64,000 nucleotides of DNA from Streptomyces aculeolatus (GCF_020400605.1 NZ_JAINRD010000007.1:186001-250000); one strand, 5' to 3'; shown: positions 23,421-31,981, counted from the first letter of the stretch. A program made the numbers and translations. Notes: a model not told the origin generated them from the sequence alone.

Positions 23421-24320
23421 ATGGAATACGGAACCCTGGGCCTGCTCCTCGCCGCCGCCGTGGGCCTCGCCGTCTTCGGCGTCCTCAGCGGCATCCGCGT
23501 CTACCGCGCCGAGGTCAAGCTCCCCAGCGACCTCCAGGTGGCCCTGGAGATCGGCGCCACCCGCACCACCGCCGTGGGCTCGCTGATCGACCGGCTCGGG
23601 ATGCGGTTCGCGCCGCTGGTGCTGAAGCTGATGGGCCGGCGGGCGGTGGAGAACAAGCGCCGCAAGATAGACCGCGCCGGCAACCCCGGCGGCCTGACGA
23701 TCGACCGCTACGCCGCCCGCCGCGCCGTCTACGCCGCCATCGGCTACGGCGGCGCGCTCACCCTGCTCTCCTCCGGCCAGTGGGCCGGCGCCCTGATGCT
23801 GGCCGCCTTCGGCTACGGCTGGGCGGAGGTCGGCATCTGGGCGGCCGTACGCAAACGGCGCGACGTCATCGAACGCACGCTGCCCGACTTCCTCGACGTC
23901 CTCGCCGTGGTCGTCAGCGCGGGGCTCGGCTTCCGGCAGGCGCTGGACCGCGTCAGCGAACGCTACTCGGGCCCCTGGGCAGACGAACTGCGCATCACCC
24001 TGCGCCAGATGGACATGGGCGTCTCGCGCCGCCAGGCGTTCGAGGAGCTGCGCCGCCGCAACGACTCCGAGCAGGTCGCCCAGTTCGTCACCGCCCTCCA
24101 GCAGGGCGAGGACCTCGGCGCGCCGATCGTGGAGACACTGATACAGATCGCCACGGACCAGCGGCGCACCGACGCCCAGAACGCGCGCCGCCGCGCGTCC
24201 CGGGCCATCCCGAAGGCGACTCTGCTGATCACGAGCCTGATGGTGCCGGCGACGATCATCCTGCTGGTGACGGCGGTGTATCTGGGGTCGGGCTCGGAGT
24301 TCGGCGTGCTGACCGAGTAG
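23421..24320 (+). CDS. tadC: TadC inner-membrane platform protein
   Basis: 299 residues. An N-terminal membrane helix precedes a T2SSF domain (LPDFLDVLAVVVSAGLGFRQALDRV, ELRITLRQMDMGVSRRQAFEELRRR) and a C-terminal helix near 270-290. It partners TadB. It begins 16 bp after tadB. The operon seems to end here, since the following gene is on the opposite strand. Confidence 0.92.
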   Translation: MEYGTLGLLLAAAVGLAVFGVLSGIRVYRAEVKLPSDLQVALEIGATRTTAVGSLIDRLGMRFAPLVLKLMGRRAVENKRRKIDRAGNPGGLTIDRYAARRAVYAAIGYGGALTLLSSGQWAGALMLAAFGYGWAEVGIWAAVRKRRDVIERTLPDFLDVLAVVVSAGLGFRQALDRVSERYSGPWADELRITLRQMDMGVSRRQAFEELRRRNDSEQVAQFVTALQQGEDLGAPIVETLIQIATDQRRTDAQNARRRASRAIPKATLLITSLMVPATIILLVTAVYLGSGSEFGVLTE

Positions 24321-24344
24321 CGGAGGGGGACTGCCGTGCCGGCG

Positions 24345-25217
24345 CTACGACACCAGCGGACGCACCTCCTCCGCCACCCACCGCACGAAGGCCACGGGAT
24401 CCGGCTCGTCGGCCGTCGGCTGGAGCACCACTGTCGTCGCCCCGGCCGCCGCCCAGCGGTCCACGGCGGCCGCGACCGCCGCCGCGTCCCCGGCGACATG
24501 CGCCTCCGCGGCGGGATCCCAGCCCATCCGGCGGGCGTCCTCGGCGAGCCGGCGCTCGGCGCCGGGGCCGGTCGCGACGAGGATCGAGGCGACGAGCGGA
24601 TGCTCCCCGCCCCGCCCGGCGGCCTCCCGCCCGGCCCGTACCGCCTCGGTGGCCTCCTGCACCACCTCGGGCGAGGCACCCCCGGCGAGGATCGTCCCGT
24701 CGGCCGACTCTCCCGTCAGGCGCAGCGTCTTGGGCCCCGTACCCCCGGAGAACACCGGCGGCGCGGCGGCCGGCGGCCAGGCCAGCCCGACGCCGTCGAG
24801 CTTGACGTACCGCCCGTCGACGGTGACCTCTTCCCCGGCGAGCAGCGCGCGCAGCGCGGTCAGGTGCTCCCGCAGCAACGTCAGCGGCGAGGCGGCCCGC
24901 GCCCCGACCTGCCCCATCCACGACTGCACCCCGTGCCCCACCCCGAGCGTCACCCGTCCGGGGAACAGCCGGTGCAGGGTGGCGGCCTCCATGGCGACCA
25001 GCGCGACGTTCCGCAGCGGCACGGGCAGGATCCCGATGGCGACGTGCACGCGCTCGGTCCAGGCGAGCACGGCGGCGGCGGTGGCGACCCCGCTCTCGTA
25101 GAAGCAGTCCTCCCACACCCACAACTCGTCGATCCCGGCCTCGTCGGCGGCCCGGGCCACGGCTCGAAGCTGCTCGGGAGGGAACTGGGGGATGAACACG
25201 GTGGCAAGTCTCGTCAT
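24345..25217 (-). CDS. LLM-class flavin-dependent oxidoreductase
   Basis: 290 residues of luciferase-like barrel: RLATVFIPQFPPEQL at the start, DELWVWEDCF, VHVAIGILPVPLRN, GVGHGVQSWMGQVG and DGTILAGGASPE. It likely uses FMN or F420; the substrate cannot be told from sequence. ATG 25217 is preferred over the longer frame to 25295. It is reversed and splits the Tad genes (tadC before, flp after), with no evident functional link to pili. Confidence 0.88.
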   Translation of the reverse strand: MTRLATVFIPQFPPEQLRAVARAADEAGIDELWVWEDCFYESGVATAAAVLAWTERVHVAIGILPVPLRNVALVAMEAATLHRLFPGRVTLGVGHGVQSWMGQVGARAASPLTLLREHLTALRALLAGEEVTVDGRYVKLDGVGLAWPPAAAPPVFSGGTGPKTLRLTGESADGTILAGGASPEVVQEATEAVRAGREAAGRGGEHPLVASILVATGPGAERRLAEDARRMGWDPAAEAHVAGDAAAVAAAVDRWAAAGATTVVLQPTADEPDPVAFVRWVAEEVRPLVS

Positions 25218-25505
25218 GCGCCGACGGTACCCGGACCGCCCGACACCACCCGGCAGGCGGACATCCCGGCGTATTCCGCTCCGCCCTCTTCGCATGCGCG
25301 AGGGGTGTGTGGGACAGTCGGCGAGCGGCCGGTTACGCTGCGCACGTGGACGCGCTGCGGCGCGGGCCGCCGCAGGTGTAAGGCGGGCGGCGAGGGGGAG
25401 GACGGAAAATGACCGTTCCTGACGCCAAGTCCGCTGTTACCCACCACAATTGGCTTTACGGACCGACGGCAACGGCCGCGTTGTCCGACTCCGGAGGTAG
25501 ACCGC

Positions 25506-25712
25506 ATGTGGAAACCCAACGACGTGCTGCTGAGGTCCCTGGCCGCCACCCAGCGGCTGCGCCGCGGCCGCGAGCGCGATCGGGGGCAGACAGCGGTGGA
25601 GTATCTGGGAATCATCGCGGTCTCCGTGGTGATCGTGCTGGTACTCATCCAATCGGGGCTGGGGGACACGATCCTCAGCAAGATCAAGGCGCAGATCGAC
25701 AAGCTGCCCTGA
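25506..25712 (+). CDS. flp: Flp major pilin
   Basis: 68 residues. A basic leader of about 28 residues ends in RDRGQ, followed by TAVEYLGIIAVSVVIVLVLI, the Flp-type processing site with the conserved E5-Y6 (VEY) and a hydrophobic helix that packs in the fibre. Cleavage by the prepilin peptidase (31020-31748) after Gly is expected. GGAGG lies 8 nt before ATG 25506. The stop overlaps the next gene's probable CTG start. Confidence 0.9.
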   Translation: MWKPNDVLLRSLAATQRLRRGRERDRGQTAVEYLGIIAVSVVIVLVLIQSGLGDTILSKIKAQIDKLP

Positions 25713-26362
25713 GGTCCGATGCCGGGCAGGCATTTCCCCTCTACATCACGGCCATCGGCGGACTGCTCTTCCTGGCCGTCGCGTACTTCGCCGTAGGCCA
25801 AGCCGTGGCGCACCGCAACTACGCCCAGGGGGCGGCCGATGCCGCCGCGCTGGCCGCCGCCCACGACGCGCGCGAGCAGTTGTCGGAGGGGTTGCTGGAC
25901 ACGCTCCTCGACCCGGACTCGTGGGACGACCTCCTCGGAGGCGAGGGCTTCGAGTACGGGTCCGCCTGCGCCGCGGCGCAGGATTTCGCCGCCAAGAACG
26001 ACGCCGACACGACGGCTTGCGACCGCGTGTACGACCCGGACGACGGTTTCACGGTGACGGTACGCAACAGGGAGGCCGTGGGCGACACGCTCGTACCGGG
26101 TACGGAGAGCAAGCGCTCCGAGGCCACGGCGACGGCAGTGCTCGAATCCCGGTGTGACCTGAAGGAGCCCGAGGGCGGCGACGAAGGCGGTGGCGGAGAC
26201 GAGGACCGTGACGAGGACCGGGACGAAGACCGGGACGAAGACCGGGACGAGCCGCCGCCGTTGGAGCTCGAATGCGACGGCGGCGACTGGTCCATCGACC
26301 CCGAAGACATCGACCTCCTGCCCGACCCGGAGGACCTCTTCTCCGTACGTCTCGTCGAATGA
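25709..26362 (+). CDS. tadG: TadG-like pilus protein without a canonical start codon
   Basis: The homologous region begins RSDAGQAFPLYITAIGGLLFLAVAYFAVGQ, a TadG/TadE-like membrane helix, followed by AAADAAALAAAHDAR and an ectodomain. The C-terminal half holds a run of four DEDR units. No ATG, GTG or TTG precedes this region except far upstream through the flp gene (the frame opens at ATG 25409). The closest option is CTG 25709, overlapping the flp stop as CTGA, so translation may depend on termination of flp. A lost start or sequence error is the alternative. It is probably a pilus-associated or tip protein. Confidence 0.7.
   Translation: MRSDAGQAFPLYITAIGGLLFLAVAYFAVGQAVAHRNYAQGAADAAALAAAHDAREQLSEGLLDTLLDPDSWDDLLGGEGFEYGSACAAAQDFAAKNDADTTACDRVYDPDDGFTVTVRNREAVGDTLVPGTESKRSEATATAVLESRCDLKEPEGGDEGGGGDEDRDEDRDEDRDEDRDEPPPLELECDGGDWSIDPEDIDLLPDPEDLFSVRLVE
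26198..26251 (+). repeat. 12-bp tandem repeat encoding DEDR
   Basis: Four consecutive units of GACGAGGACCGT/GACGAAGACCGG plus a partial fifth, within tadG. Such short repeats can gain or lose copies without breaking frame. Confidence 0.85.
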
Positions 26363-26380
26363 AGCGAAGGAACCCGGCAC

Positions 26381-26980
26381 ATGAGCATGTGGCGCACGAG
26401 CAGAGCCGCCCAGGGGATCGCCGCTGCGGCGCTGGCTGTCGGCCTGGCCCTCTCCGCCGCCGGCTGCGGCAGCGGCAACGACGGGGACGGTGGCGACGAC
26501 GGGAAGTCGTCCGAGTCCTCCCAGGGGCAGGACAAGAACGGCCAGGCAGGCGGAAGTCAGGACCAGGGCGAGGAGGAGGTCCCGGAGGAGCCGATCGTCG
26601 AGGTGAAGAACCAGGCGGGCGTCGTGCTCGGCGTCATGGAGATCAGGCGGGACTCCGGTGGCTTCGTCACTCTGAACGGAGAGCTGGAGAACACCGGCGA
26701 GGAGTCCTACCTGGACACGCACCTGTGGGCCGGCAGTGAGGAAGGGGTCGACAAGACCTCGCTCATGGGCGCCACGCTGGTGGACGGGGACGGGAAGAAG
26801 CGTTACTACGCTCTGCGCGACACAGACAAGCGGTGCCTGTGCACCTCCGGGCTGAGCATCCTCGATGCCGGCAAGACTGTTCCCGTCTACATACAGTTCC
26901 CCGCGCCGCCCGACGACACCACCGAGGTCGAGTTCCAACTGCCCACGTTCCCGCCTGTCACGGTCGAGATCACGGACTGA
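26381..26980 (+). CDS. Lipoprotein of the Tad locus
   Basis: 199 residues. The lipoprotein signal ends in the lipobox LSAAGC (cysteine near residue 28), followed by an acidic, Gly/Ser-rich tether and a globular domain of about 125 residues (VVLGVMEIRRDSGGFVTLNGELENTG, then RCLCTSGLSILDAGKTVPVYIQFPAPPDDTTEV). The domain looks like a beta-sandwich, but I do not know the family. It lies 18 bp after tadG and 13 bp before the OmpA gene, so it is presumably a cell-surface component of the pilus system. Confidence 0.7.
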   Translation: MSMWRTSRAAQGIAAAALAVGLALSAAGCGSGNDGDGGDDGKSSESSQGQDKNGQAGGSQDQGEEEVPEEPIVEVKNQAGVVLGVMEIRRDSGGFVTLNGELENTGEESYLDTHLWAGSEEGVDKTSLMGATLVDGDGKKRYYALRDTDKRCLCTSGLSILDAGKTVPVYIQFPAPPDDTTEVEFQLPTFPPVTVEITD

Positions 26981-26993
26981 GGTGAGCACCGCG

Positions 26994-27620
26994 ATGCCCT
27001 CCCGCACAGCCGCTGCGCTCGCCGTCGCCTCCTTCCTCGTCGCCACCCCCGGCGTCGCCCACGCGCTGCCCGCGCAGGACGACGTCCCCGTGCCGTCCTC
27101 CCCGCCCGGGACCACCACCTCCGCGCCGCCCCCCGTCGAGACCGACGCCAACGACCCCGATCTCCAGCTCGAGGACGGCGCCACCCTCGACGAGCCCAAG
27201 GTGCTGGACATCGTCTCCGTCGTCGAGACCGAGGGCGGTGAGGAGCGGCGGTCAGACTCCAACTCGACCATCACCATCGCGCTGCAGGCCGAGGTGCTCT
27301 TCCCCAAGGACAGCGCCAAGCTCACCGGCCAGGCCCGGTCCCGTATCGCCGCCATCGCCGACGAGATCGAGCAGAACGACCCCGACACCGTCCGCGTCTT
27401 CGGCTTCACCGACGACCTCGGGTCGTACGAGCACGGCGTCACCCTCTCCAAGAACCGCGCCAACGCCGTGCACCAGGAGCTGACCAACACCCTCCAGGCC
27501 GCCGACGTCACGTACGTCGTCCGCGGCTACAGCGAGGACTACCCCATCGCCGACAACGCGACCGAGGAAGGCCGCAAGCAGAACCGGCGGGTCGAGGTGA
27601 GTTTCCCCCGGGGGCAGTGA
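26994..27620 (+). CDS. Secreted OmpA-domain protein
   Basis: 208 residues. A signal peptide (about 1-24, AHA) and a Pro/Thr/Ser linker precede an OmpA/MotB-like domain (about 85-205) with VLFPKDSAKLTGQARSRIAAIA and RVFGFTDDLGSYEHGVTLSKNRANAV, which bind peptidoglycan in this family. ATG 26994 has GAGGTG 8 nt upstream. In a Gram-positive it would sit in the cell wall; beside the pilus genes it may anchor the machine to peptidoglycan. Confidence 0.85.
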   Translation: MPSRTAAALAVASFLVATPGVAHALPAQDDVPVPSSPPGTTTSAPPPVETDANDPDLQLEDGATLDEPKVLDIVSVVETEGGEERRSDSNSTITIALQAEVLFPKDSAKLTGQARSRIAAIADEIEQNDPDTVRVFGFTDDLGSYEHGVTLSKNRANAVHQELTNTLQAADVTYVVRGYSEDYPIADNATEEGRKQNRRVEVSFPRGQ

Positions 27621-27689
27621 CCCGGATGTCCGTCGTGCCCGGTATGCTCGCCTCGGTGCGCCTGCGTGCCGGGAGGGGGCGAGGACCGC

Positions 27690-28217
27690 GTGGCCTTCGT
27701 GCGACGGATGCGGCCGAGGCGTCTGATGCGGCGAATGCGACGGGTGCGGCGAATGCGGATGATGCCGTCAACGGGGCGCAAGCTGCGGGTGGTTGCCGTC
27801 GCGGCCGGTGTCGTGGTCGTGCTGGGCGGCGTGCTGTGGCTCGTCGACGACGTGTTACGGGGCCTGCCCGACGACTCCGGGCCGCGGCCCCCCGCCGCCG
27901 GGCGGTCCGCCGGCGCGTCGACCTACGCCCCCGCCGAGTTCGCCGAGCACGTCGTCGGCGTCGAGACCGAGTGGGAAGGCGGCACCGCGGTGCGCACGGT
28001 CATCTCCACCGACCTCGCCGACGACGCCCCCGGCCGCCGCATCGCCGTCGGCATCAAGGAGGCGCACCTGCGCCAACTCCTCGCGGACTGCGTCGAGAAG
28101 CTGCCCGTGGTCGTCGTCAACGACCGCGACGGCGACGAGATCCGGCACGGGGACTCCCTCGGCTTCGTCCGGCAGCGGGGCGGCGACTGCCCGGCCGGGG
28201 TGCACCGGACCTCCTGA
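27690..28217 (+). CDS. Hypothetical membrane-anchored protein, Arg/Met-rich N-terminus
   Basis: About 175 residues from GTG 27690 (GAGG 7 nt upstream); GTG 27666 and several internal ATGs are alternatives. The first 35 residues are almost all Arg and Met (RRMRPRRLMRRMRRVRRMRMM), then comes one membrane helix (VVAVAAGVVVVLGGVLWLV) and an extracytoplasmic domain with two cysteines (DCVEK, GDCPAG). The basic stretch places the N-terminus inside. Family unknown. It follows the OmpA gene by 70 bp and may be the last gene of the pilus cluster. Confidence 0.55.
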   Translation: MAFVRRMRPRRLMRRMRRVRRMRMMPSTGRKLRVVAVAAGVVVVLGGVLWLVDDVLRGLPDDSGPRPPAAGRSAGASTYAPAEFAEHVVGVETEWEGGTAVRTVISTDLADDAPGRRIAVGIKEAHLRQLLADCVEKLPVVVVNDRDGDEIRHGDSLGFVRQRGGDCPAGVHRTS

Positions 28218-28226
28218 GTGCCCCGC

Positions 28227-28445
28227 TCAGAACCGCCGTACCGTCCCCGGCGTACGGGTCGCGTAGACCGTGAACGCCGCCCACGCCTCCGGCGTGAACG
28301 TCAGCACCGGCCCGTCCGGCGTCTTGGAGTCCCGTACGTGCACCACCCCGGCCCCGGCGGCGACCTCCACGCACTTGGCCCCGGCCCCGCGGCTGTAGCT
28401 GCTCCTCCGCCATTCCAGGCCATCAGGGCCGTGCTCGGTGCTCAT
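28227..28445 (-). CDS. DUF397 protein
   Basis: 72 residues: LEWRRSSYSRGAGAKCVEVAAG, VHVRDSKTPDGPVLTFTPEAWAAF, the standard DUF397 pattern. These small proteins are abundant in Streptomyces, often next to XRE regulators, and some work with them in signalling or toxin-antitoxin-like pairs. ATG 28445 has GGGGAG upstream. The usual XRE partner is not found upstream; only 300 bp without a gene are there. Confidence 0.88.
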   Translation of the reverse strand: MSTEHGPDGLEWRRSSYSRGAGAKCVEVAAGAGVVHVRDSKTPDGPVLTFTPEAWAAFTVYATRTPGTVRRF

Positions 28446-28746
28446 CGGTCTCCCCGCCGTATGGTCACGTACCGCGCGCCGGACCACGACGCGCCCAAGG
28501 TCGCCCATTGCGGGCGCAAGACCTCGAAACGAATGACGAGACGGCACGGCGCATAGTTCCCGCGAATCCCCTTGTTCCCGCCGCTTTCGTGCGTTCCCCC
28601 GCCGTCCTGCGCGCGGCGGCGTGCCCCGCCTGCATGTTTCGGCCCTGGCTGAAACACCTTGCCGCCGCCGCCCCGTCCCGCGGATTCTTTGGGCGGGACG
28701 GAGCGGACCCCTCTCCCGGGGGCACTTCCGGCCCGCGCCCCCGTCC
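28446..28746. other. Non-coding stretch upstream of the DUF397 gene
   Basis: 301 bp with no supported gene. It contains two AT-richer patches (around GAAACGAATGACGAG and GATTCTTTGGGCG) that could hold the promoter of the DUF397 gene. The missing XRE partner is not present as a recognisable remnant. Confidence 0.4.
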
Positions 28747-29181
28747 TCAGCCTGCACAGGGCGGGGGCACCGGGGTCGCGCCCCGGGCGCCGGAGCCCAT
28801 TGCGGTGGTAGTCGCCTCACCGCCGCCGGCCTCCCGGCCATCCGGCGACTCCTCCGCGGCAGCGGACGGAGCGGGGCGCGGCCGCCGAGGTCCGCGGCAA
28901 CACGGGGTGCCGTCCGGGCCGCGGCGGACGAGGAGGCCGGCGGCCGGGTCGGGTACGGCGTCCAGCGCCGCCCGTACGCCCGGCAGCCGGCACCACGCCT
29001 CGCCGTCGCTCTCGTCCCGGAACGCGATCTCGAAGACGATCCCGCGGGAGTGGACGTGCCACTCCCATGTCGTCGCCCGGTTGCTGATCGCCGACTCGAC
29101 GAGCGCGTACTCGTACGCGTCCTTCCACCGCAGTGCGGAGGAGTGCGCGTCGGACACCTCGATGGACCACCAGTCGCCCAT
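28747..29181 (-). CDS. Conserved hypothetical protein (MGDWWSIEV type)
   Basis: 144 residues. The N-terminal 90 residues form a compact domain (MGDWWSIEVSDAHSSALRWKDAY, WEWHVHSRGIVFEIAF, LPGVRAALDAVPDPAAGLLVRRG), a pattern I have seen in Streptomyces proteins without known function; the remainder is a disordered, charged tail. ATG 29181 has AAGGAAG upstream. No signal or membrane segment. Neighbours are other small unknown genes. Confidence 0.65.
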   Translation of the reverse strand: MGDWWSIEVSDAHSSALRWKDAYEYALVESAISNRATTWEWHVHSRGIVFEIAFRDESDGEAWCRLPGVRAALDAVPDPAAGLLVRRGPDGTPCCRGPRRPRPAPSAAAEESPDGREAGGGEATTTAMGSGARGATPVPPPCAG

Positions 29182-29354
29182 GGCTGCTTCCTTCGACTCC
29201 AGCCGCAGTCTTCCGCCGGCTCTTCGGCCCTCCACCGTAGGCCGGGTGCCCACGAGCTTGCCAGGGGCGCTCGGGGCGCGTTGCGGGGACCCGGTCCACC
29301 GGCCGCCGGCGGTCCGCCACCGGGCAACTCCCGGGCGCCCGCCGGATGCCGGGC

Positions 29355-30293
29355 TCAGCCCTCGATGAGCCGCTCCAGCACGGCCTGGAACTCGCCGTCC
29401 ACCATGATCTTGATGCCGTCCTCCTCCATCGCGCTGAGCCGCGTCAGCGATCCGGCGCGCCACCAGTAGACGTCCGGCGTGATCCGCCCGACGCCCTCCT
29501 CGAAGCCCGCCGCGGCGAACTGCGCGAGGGTGTTGAGGCCGGCTATCACATGCCGGTCGCGGATCGCGTGGAACGCGATCTGGTGCCGGAACGGCACCGC
29601 CACGAGCGCGCCGTCCGTGCTCAGCGCGCGGCCGGTGACCCGGGGCACCAGCTCGTCCAGCATGAGCACCAGGCTCGCCGTGAACATCGACTCGCCCATC
29701 ACCACGTCGACGCGGGCGCCCTCCTCCTGCTCGATCGTCTCGTGCGCCTCGACGGGCAGAGCGCGCAGGTTGTCCAGGGCCCGCGCCCGCAGCACGGCGA
29801 CGTCGCCGAAGGGTTCCAGCGAGGAGCGGGGGAGGACCATGACGCTCTCCGGGAGGTCGAGCGCGAGCACCTCGCGCAGACCCTCGGCGAGCGGACGGGC
29901 GTAGTCGAAGCCGTCCGAGCCGGCCATCTCGTCGGGCAGCAGCCGCGGGTAGAGCTGGGCGCGGAACTTCTCCGCCGGCATGGTGTCCAGCACCGAGGGG
30001 CCGTCCATGGCCCGCAGCATGATGCCGATGTGGCGGCGGGTCAGCTCGGGCCAGACGCGGGGGCCGCGGGCGTCGTTGTGGCAGACCGCCGCCAGGTTGC
30101 CCAGGCCGAACTGCCGGCCCGAGCTGTCGGTCACCGCGTCCGCGCCGACCGTCACCTCCAGCCCCTGCTCGGCGAAGGCCGCGTGCACCCCGGCGCGGAA
30201 GCGCGCGCCCTCGTCCTCGGAGAAGAACTCGAACGAGGCGTCGCGCGTGGTGTCGCGCCCGTCGCGGCGCGGCTTGCGCCCGAATATCCCCAC
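29355..30293 (-). CDS. Conserved hypothetical protein, about 312 residues
   Basis: Soluble protein starting MGIFGRKPRRDGRDTTRD, no signal or membrane segment. It has mixed alpha/beta character (FGLGNLAAVCHNDARGPRVWPELTRRHIGIML, DLPESVMVLPRSSLEPFG, FRHQIAFHAIRDRHVIAGLNTLAQFAAAGF). I do not recognise a family or motif. The start at 30293 matches the frame and overlaps no neighbour. It is transcribed toward the MGDWW gene, 173 bp away, so probably as its own unit. Confidence 0.7.
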   Translation of the reverse strand: MGIFGRKPRRDGRDTTRDASFEFFSEDEGARFRAGVHAAFAEQGLEVTVGADAVTDSSGRQFGLGNLAAVCHNDARGPRVWPELTRRHIGIMLRAMDGPSVLDTMPAEKFRAQLYPRLLPDEMAGSDGFDYARPLAEGLREVLALDLPESVMVLPRSSLEPFGDVAVLRARALDNLRALPVEAHETIEQEEGARVDVVMGESMFTASLVLMLDELVPRVTGRALSTDGALVAVPFRHQIAFHAIRDRHVIAGLNTLAQFAAAGFEEGVGRITPDVYWWRAGSLTRLSAMEEDGIKIMVDGEFQAVLERLIEG

Positions 30294-30404
30294 GGTGATG
30301 CCCCCTGTACGTCCGTACGCCGTCCGTGCCGCCGCCCGGTGTGCCGGCCGCGACCACGGTCGTTTTCGATCGTAGCGAGCGCCACTGACGCACCCGCCGC
30401 CCGG

Positions 30405-30776
30405 TCAGTCCGCACCCGCCGCGGCCGGGCCGACGCCCAGCCGCACCCCGGGCCGTACGCCCCAGCCGGCGAACGCGCCCGCCTCCGCCTCCAGCACGTG
30501 CCGGGCCCGCAGCCGGGGGCGGCCGAGGCGGCCGGGGGGCATGGTGCGTACGGCCAGGACCGTCAGCCGGCGGTCGAGGTACGCGACGTCGATGGCGAAG
30601 CGCATGCCGAGGGTGTGCACGCCCTGGGCGGGGGTGAGGAGGAGGGCGCCGGCCAGGCCGTCGCGGCCGAGCAGGCCGCGGCTGCGGCGGGCGAAGGAGG
30701 ACGCCACCTCCAGCGGCAGCGGGTCCGTGCCGCCGCCGACGGTGAGCGTGGCCGGTCCGTCGGGCCAGTTGGGCAT
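30405..30776 (-). CDS. DUF192 family protein
   Basis: 123 residues with the DUF192 core: SFARRSRGLLGRDGL, ALLLTPAQGVHTLGMRFAIDVAYLD, then ARHVLEAEAGAFAGWGVRPG. Function unknown; the family is often exported in other phyla but lacks a signal here. DUF192 genes are found near Tad and prepilin-peptidase genes in several actinobacteria, and here it lies 243 bp from the divergent prepilin peptidase, which hints at a shared context. Confidence 0.88.
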   Translation of the reverse strand: MPNWPDGPATLTVGGGTDPLPLEVASSFARRSRGLLGRDGLAGALLLTPAQGVHTLGMRFAIDVAYLDRRLTVLAVRTMPPGRLGRPRLRARHVLEAEAGAFAGWGVRPGVRLGVGPAAAGAD

Positions 30777-31019
30777 GGCGGGCAGCTCCCGGTGGTCTCG
30801 CTACGGGCCCGGAGCCGGACTCCGGACGGTCCCCGGGGCCCCCGGATCTCCCGGCCGACGCGAACCCCGGCCCTCGGCCCCTCCCGGACCGCGGAACCTC
30901 CCGGCCCCCGTGCCTCCGGGCCGTCGGCCTCCGAGCCCCCGAAGCGGCCACCGTACCGCCGCGGCGCCGCCGCCGACCCGCCCCTGCCCCGCCCGCCGGA
31001 CCGCCGTTAGGCTCACCCC

Positions 31020-31748
31020 GTGCTCGCCGTCCTCCTCGCCGCCCTCGCCGCCGGCTACGGTGCCGCCGCCGGGGCCCTGCTGCCCCGGGCCGCCTACCGG
31101 CTCTCCGTGGCCGCCGACGAGCCGTGGCGCGACCGCTGCCCGCAGGACCACCCGCTCCCCGGCTGGGCCGGCCCGGCGACGTGCAAGGAGTGCGGGGGGA
31201 GCCCGTACGGCCTGCGCGCCTGGCTCCCGGCCACCGCGACCGCCGCCGCCTGTGCCGCGCTCGCCGCCGCCACCGGCGCCGAGCCGGAACTCGCCGTCTG
31301 GCTGCTGCTGGCGCCGTTCGGCGTGCTGCTCTTCGCCGTCGACCGCGCGGTGCGGCGGCTTCCCGACATCCTGACGCTGCCGCTGGCGGGGGCGGCCGTG
31401 GTGCTGCTGGGGGGTGCGGCGCTCGTTGGAGGCGCGGGTTCGTGGACGCGCGCCCTCCTGGGCGGCATCGCGCTGGGGGCGGTCTACTTCCTGCTCTTCT
31501 TCATCAACCCCGCCGGCATGGGCTTCGGGGACGTGAAGCTGGCCCTCGTGCTGGGCGTCGCGCTCGGCTGGTACGGCTGGGACGTCCTGTTCACCGGCTC
31601 GTTCGCCGGTCTGCTGCTGGGCGCCGGCTACGCGGTCACCATGCTCGCCGCCCGCCGGGTCGGCCGGAAGACGGGCATCGCATTCGGCCCGTTCATGATC
31701 GTCGGAGCCTTCGCGGGGCTCGTCGTCGGTGGACTGGCGGCCGGCTGA
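31020..31748 (+). CDS. Prepilin peptidase, A24 aspartyl family (CpaA/TadV-like)
   Basis: 242 residues, about seven membrane helices. It keeps the FGDVKL motif (near 173-178), which includes the second catalytic Asp; the first is in the RRLPDILTLPL segment (near 115-125). A Cys-containing loop near 35-60 (RCPQDHPLPGWAGPATCKEC) resembles the N-terminal zinc-binding part of full-length type IV prepilin peptidases. It should cleave Flp and the TadE/TadG-like proteins. GTG 31020 is chosen. It is separate from the main pilus operon. Confidence 0.9.
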   Translation: MLAVLLAALAAGYGAAAGALLPRAAYRLSVAADEPWRDRCPQDHPLPGWAGPATCKECGGSPYGLRAWLPATATAAACAALAAATGAEPELAVWLLLAPFGVLLFAVDRAVRRLPDILTLPLAGAAVVLLGGAALVGGAGSWTRALLGGIALGAVYFLLFFINPAGMGFGDVKLALVLGVALGWYGWDVLFTGSFAGLLLGAGYAVTMLAARRVGRKTGIAFGPFMIVGAFAGLVVGGLAAG

Positions 31749-31948
31749 GCGGCGCGGGCACGGGGCCGCCCGTACGCCCCGCACGCCCCCCGAACCACTC
31801 CTGTGAGCCGCGAACCGCCCCGTGCGAGTGACCTGATCGCAGCGCAGTTCGTATACGGAACGTCACGGAGCGAGCACTTTTCGAGGTGACCCGTCCGTTC
31901 CGGTACTGAGCACCCCTCACCCTGGGTTATGGTGGAACTCCCCCCCTC

Positions 31949-31981
31949 GGGCCGGTCCGTATCCCCCCCACGGACCGGCCC
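31949..31981. terminator. Bidirectional terminator
   Basis: Perfect 12-bp inverted repeat GGGCCGGTCCGT / ACGGACCGGCCC with a 9-nt C-rich loop, followed by GTTCCCTTT. It separates the convergent prepilin peptidase and aldo/keto reductase genes. Confidence 0.8.
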
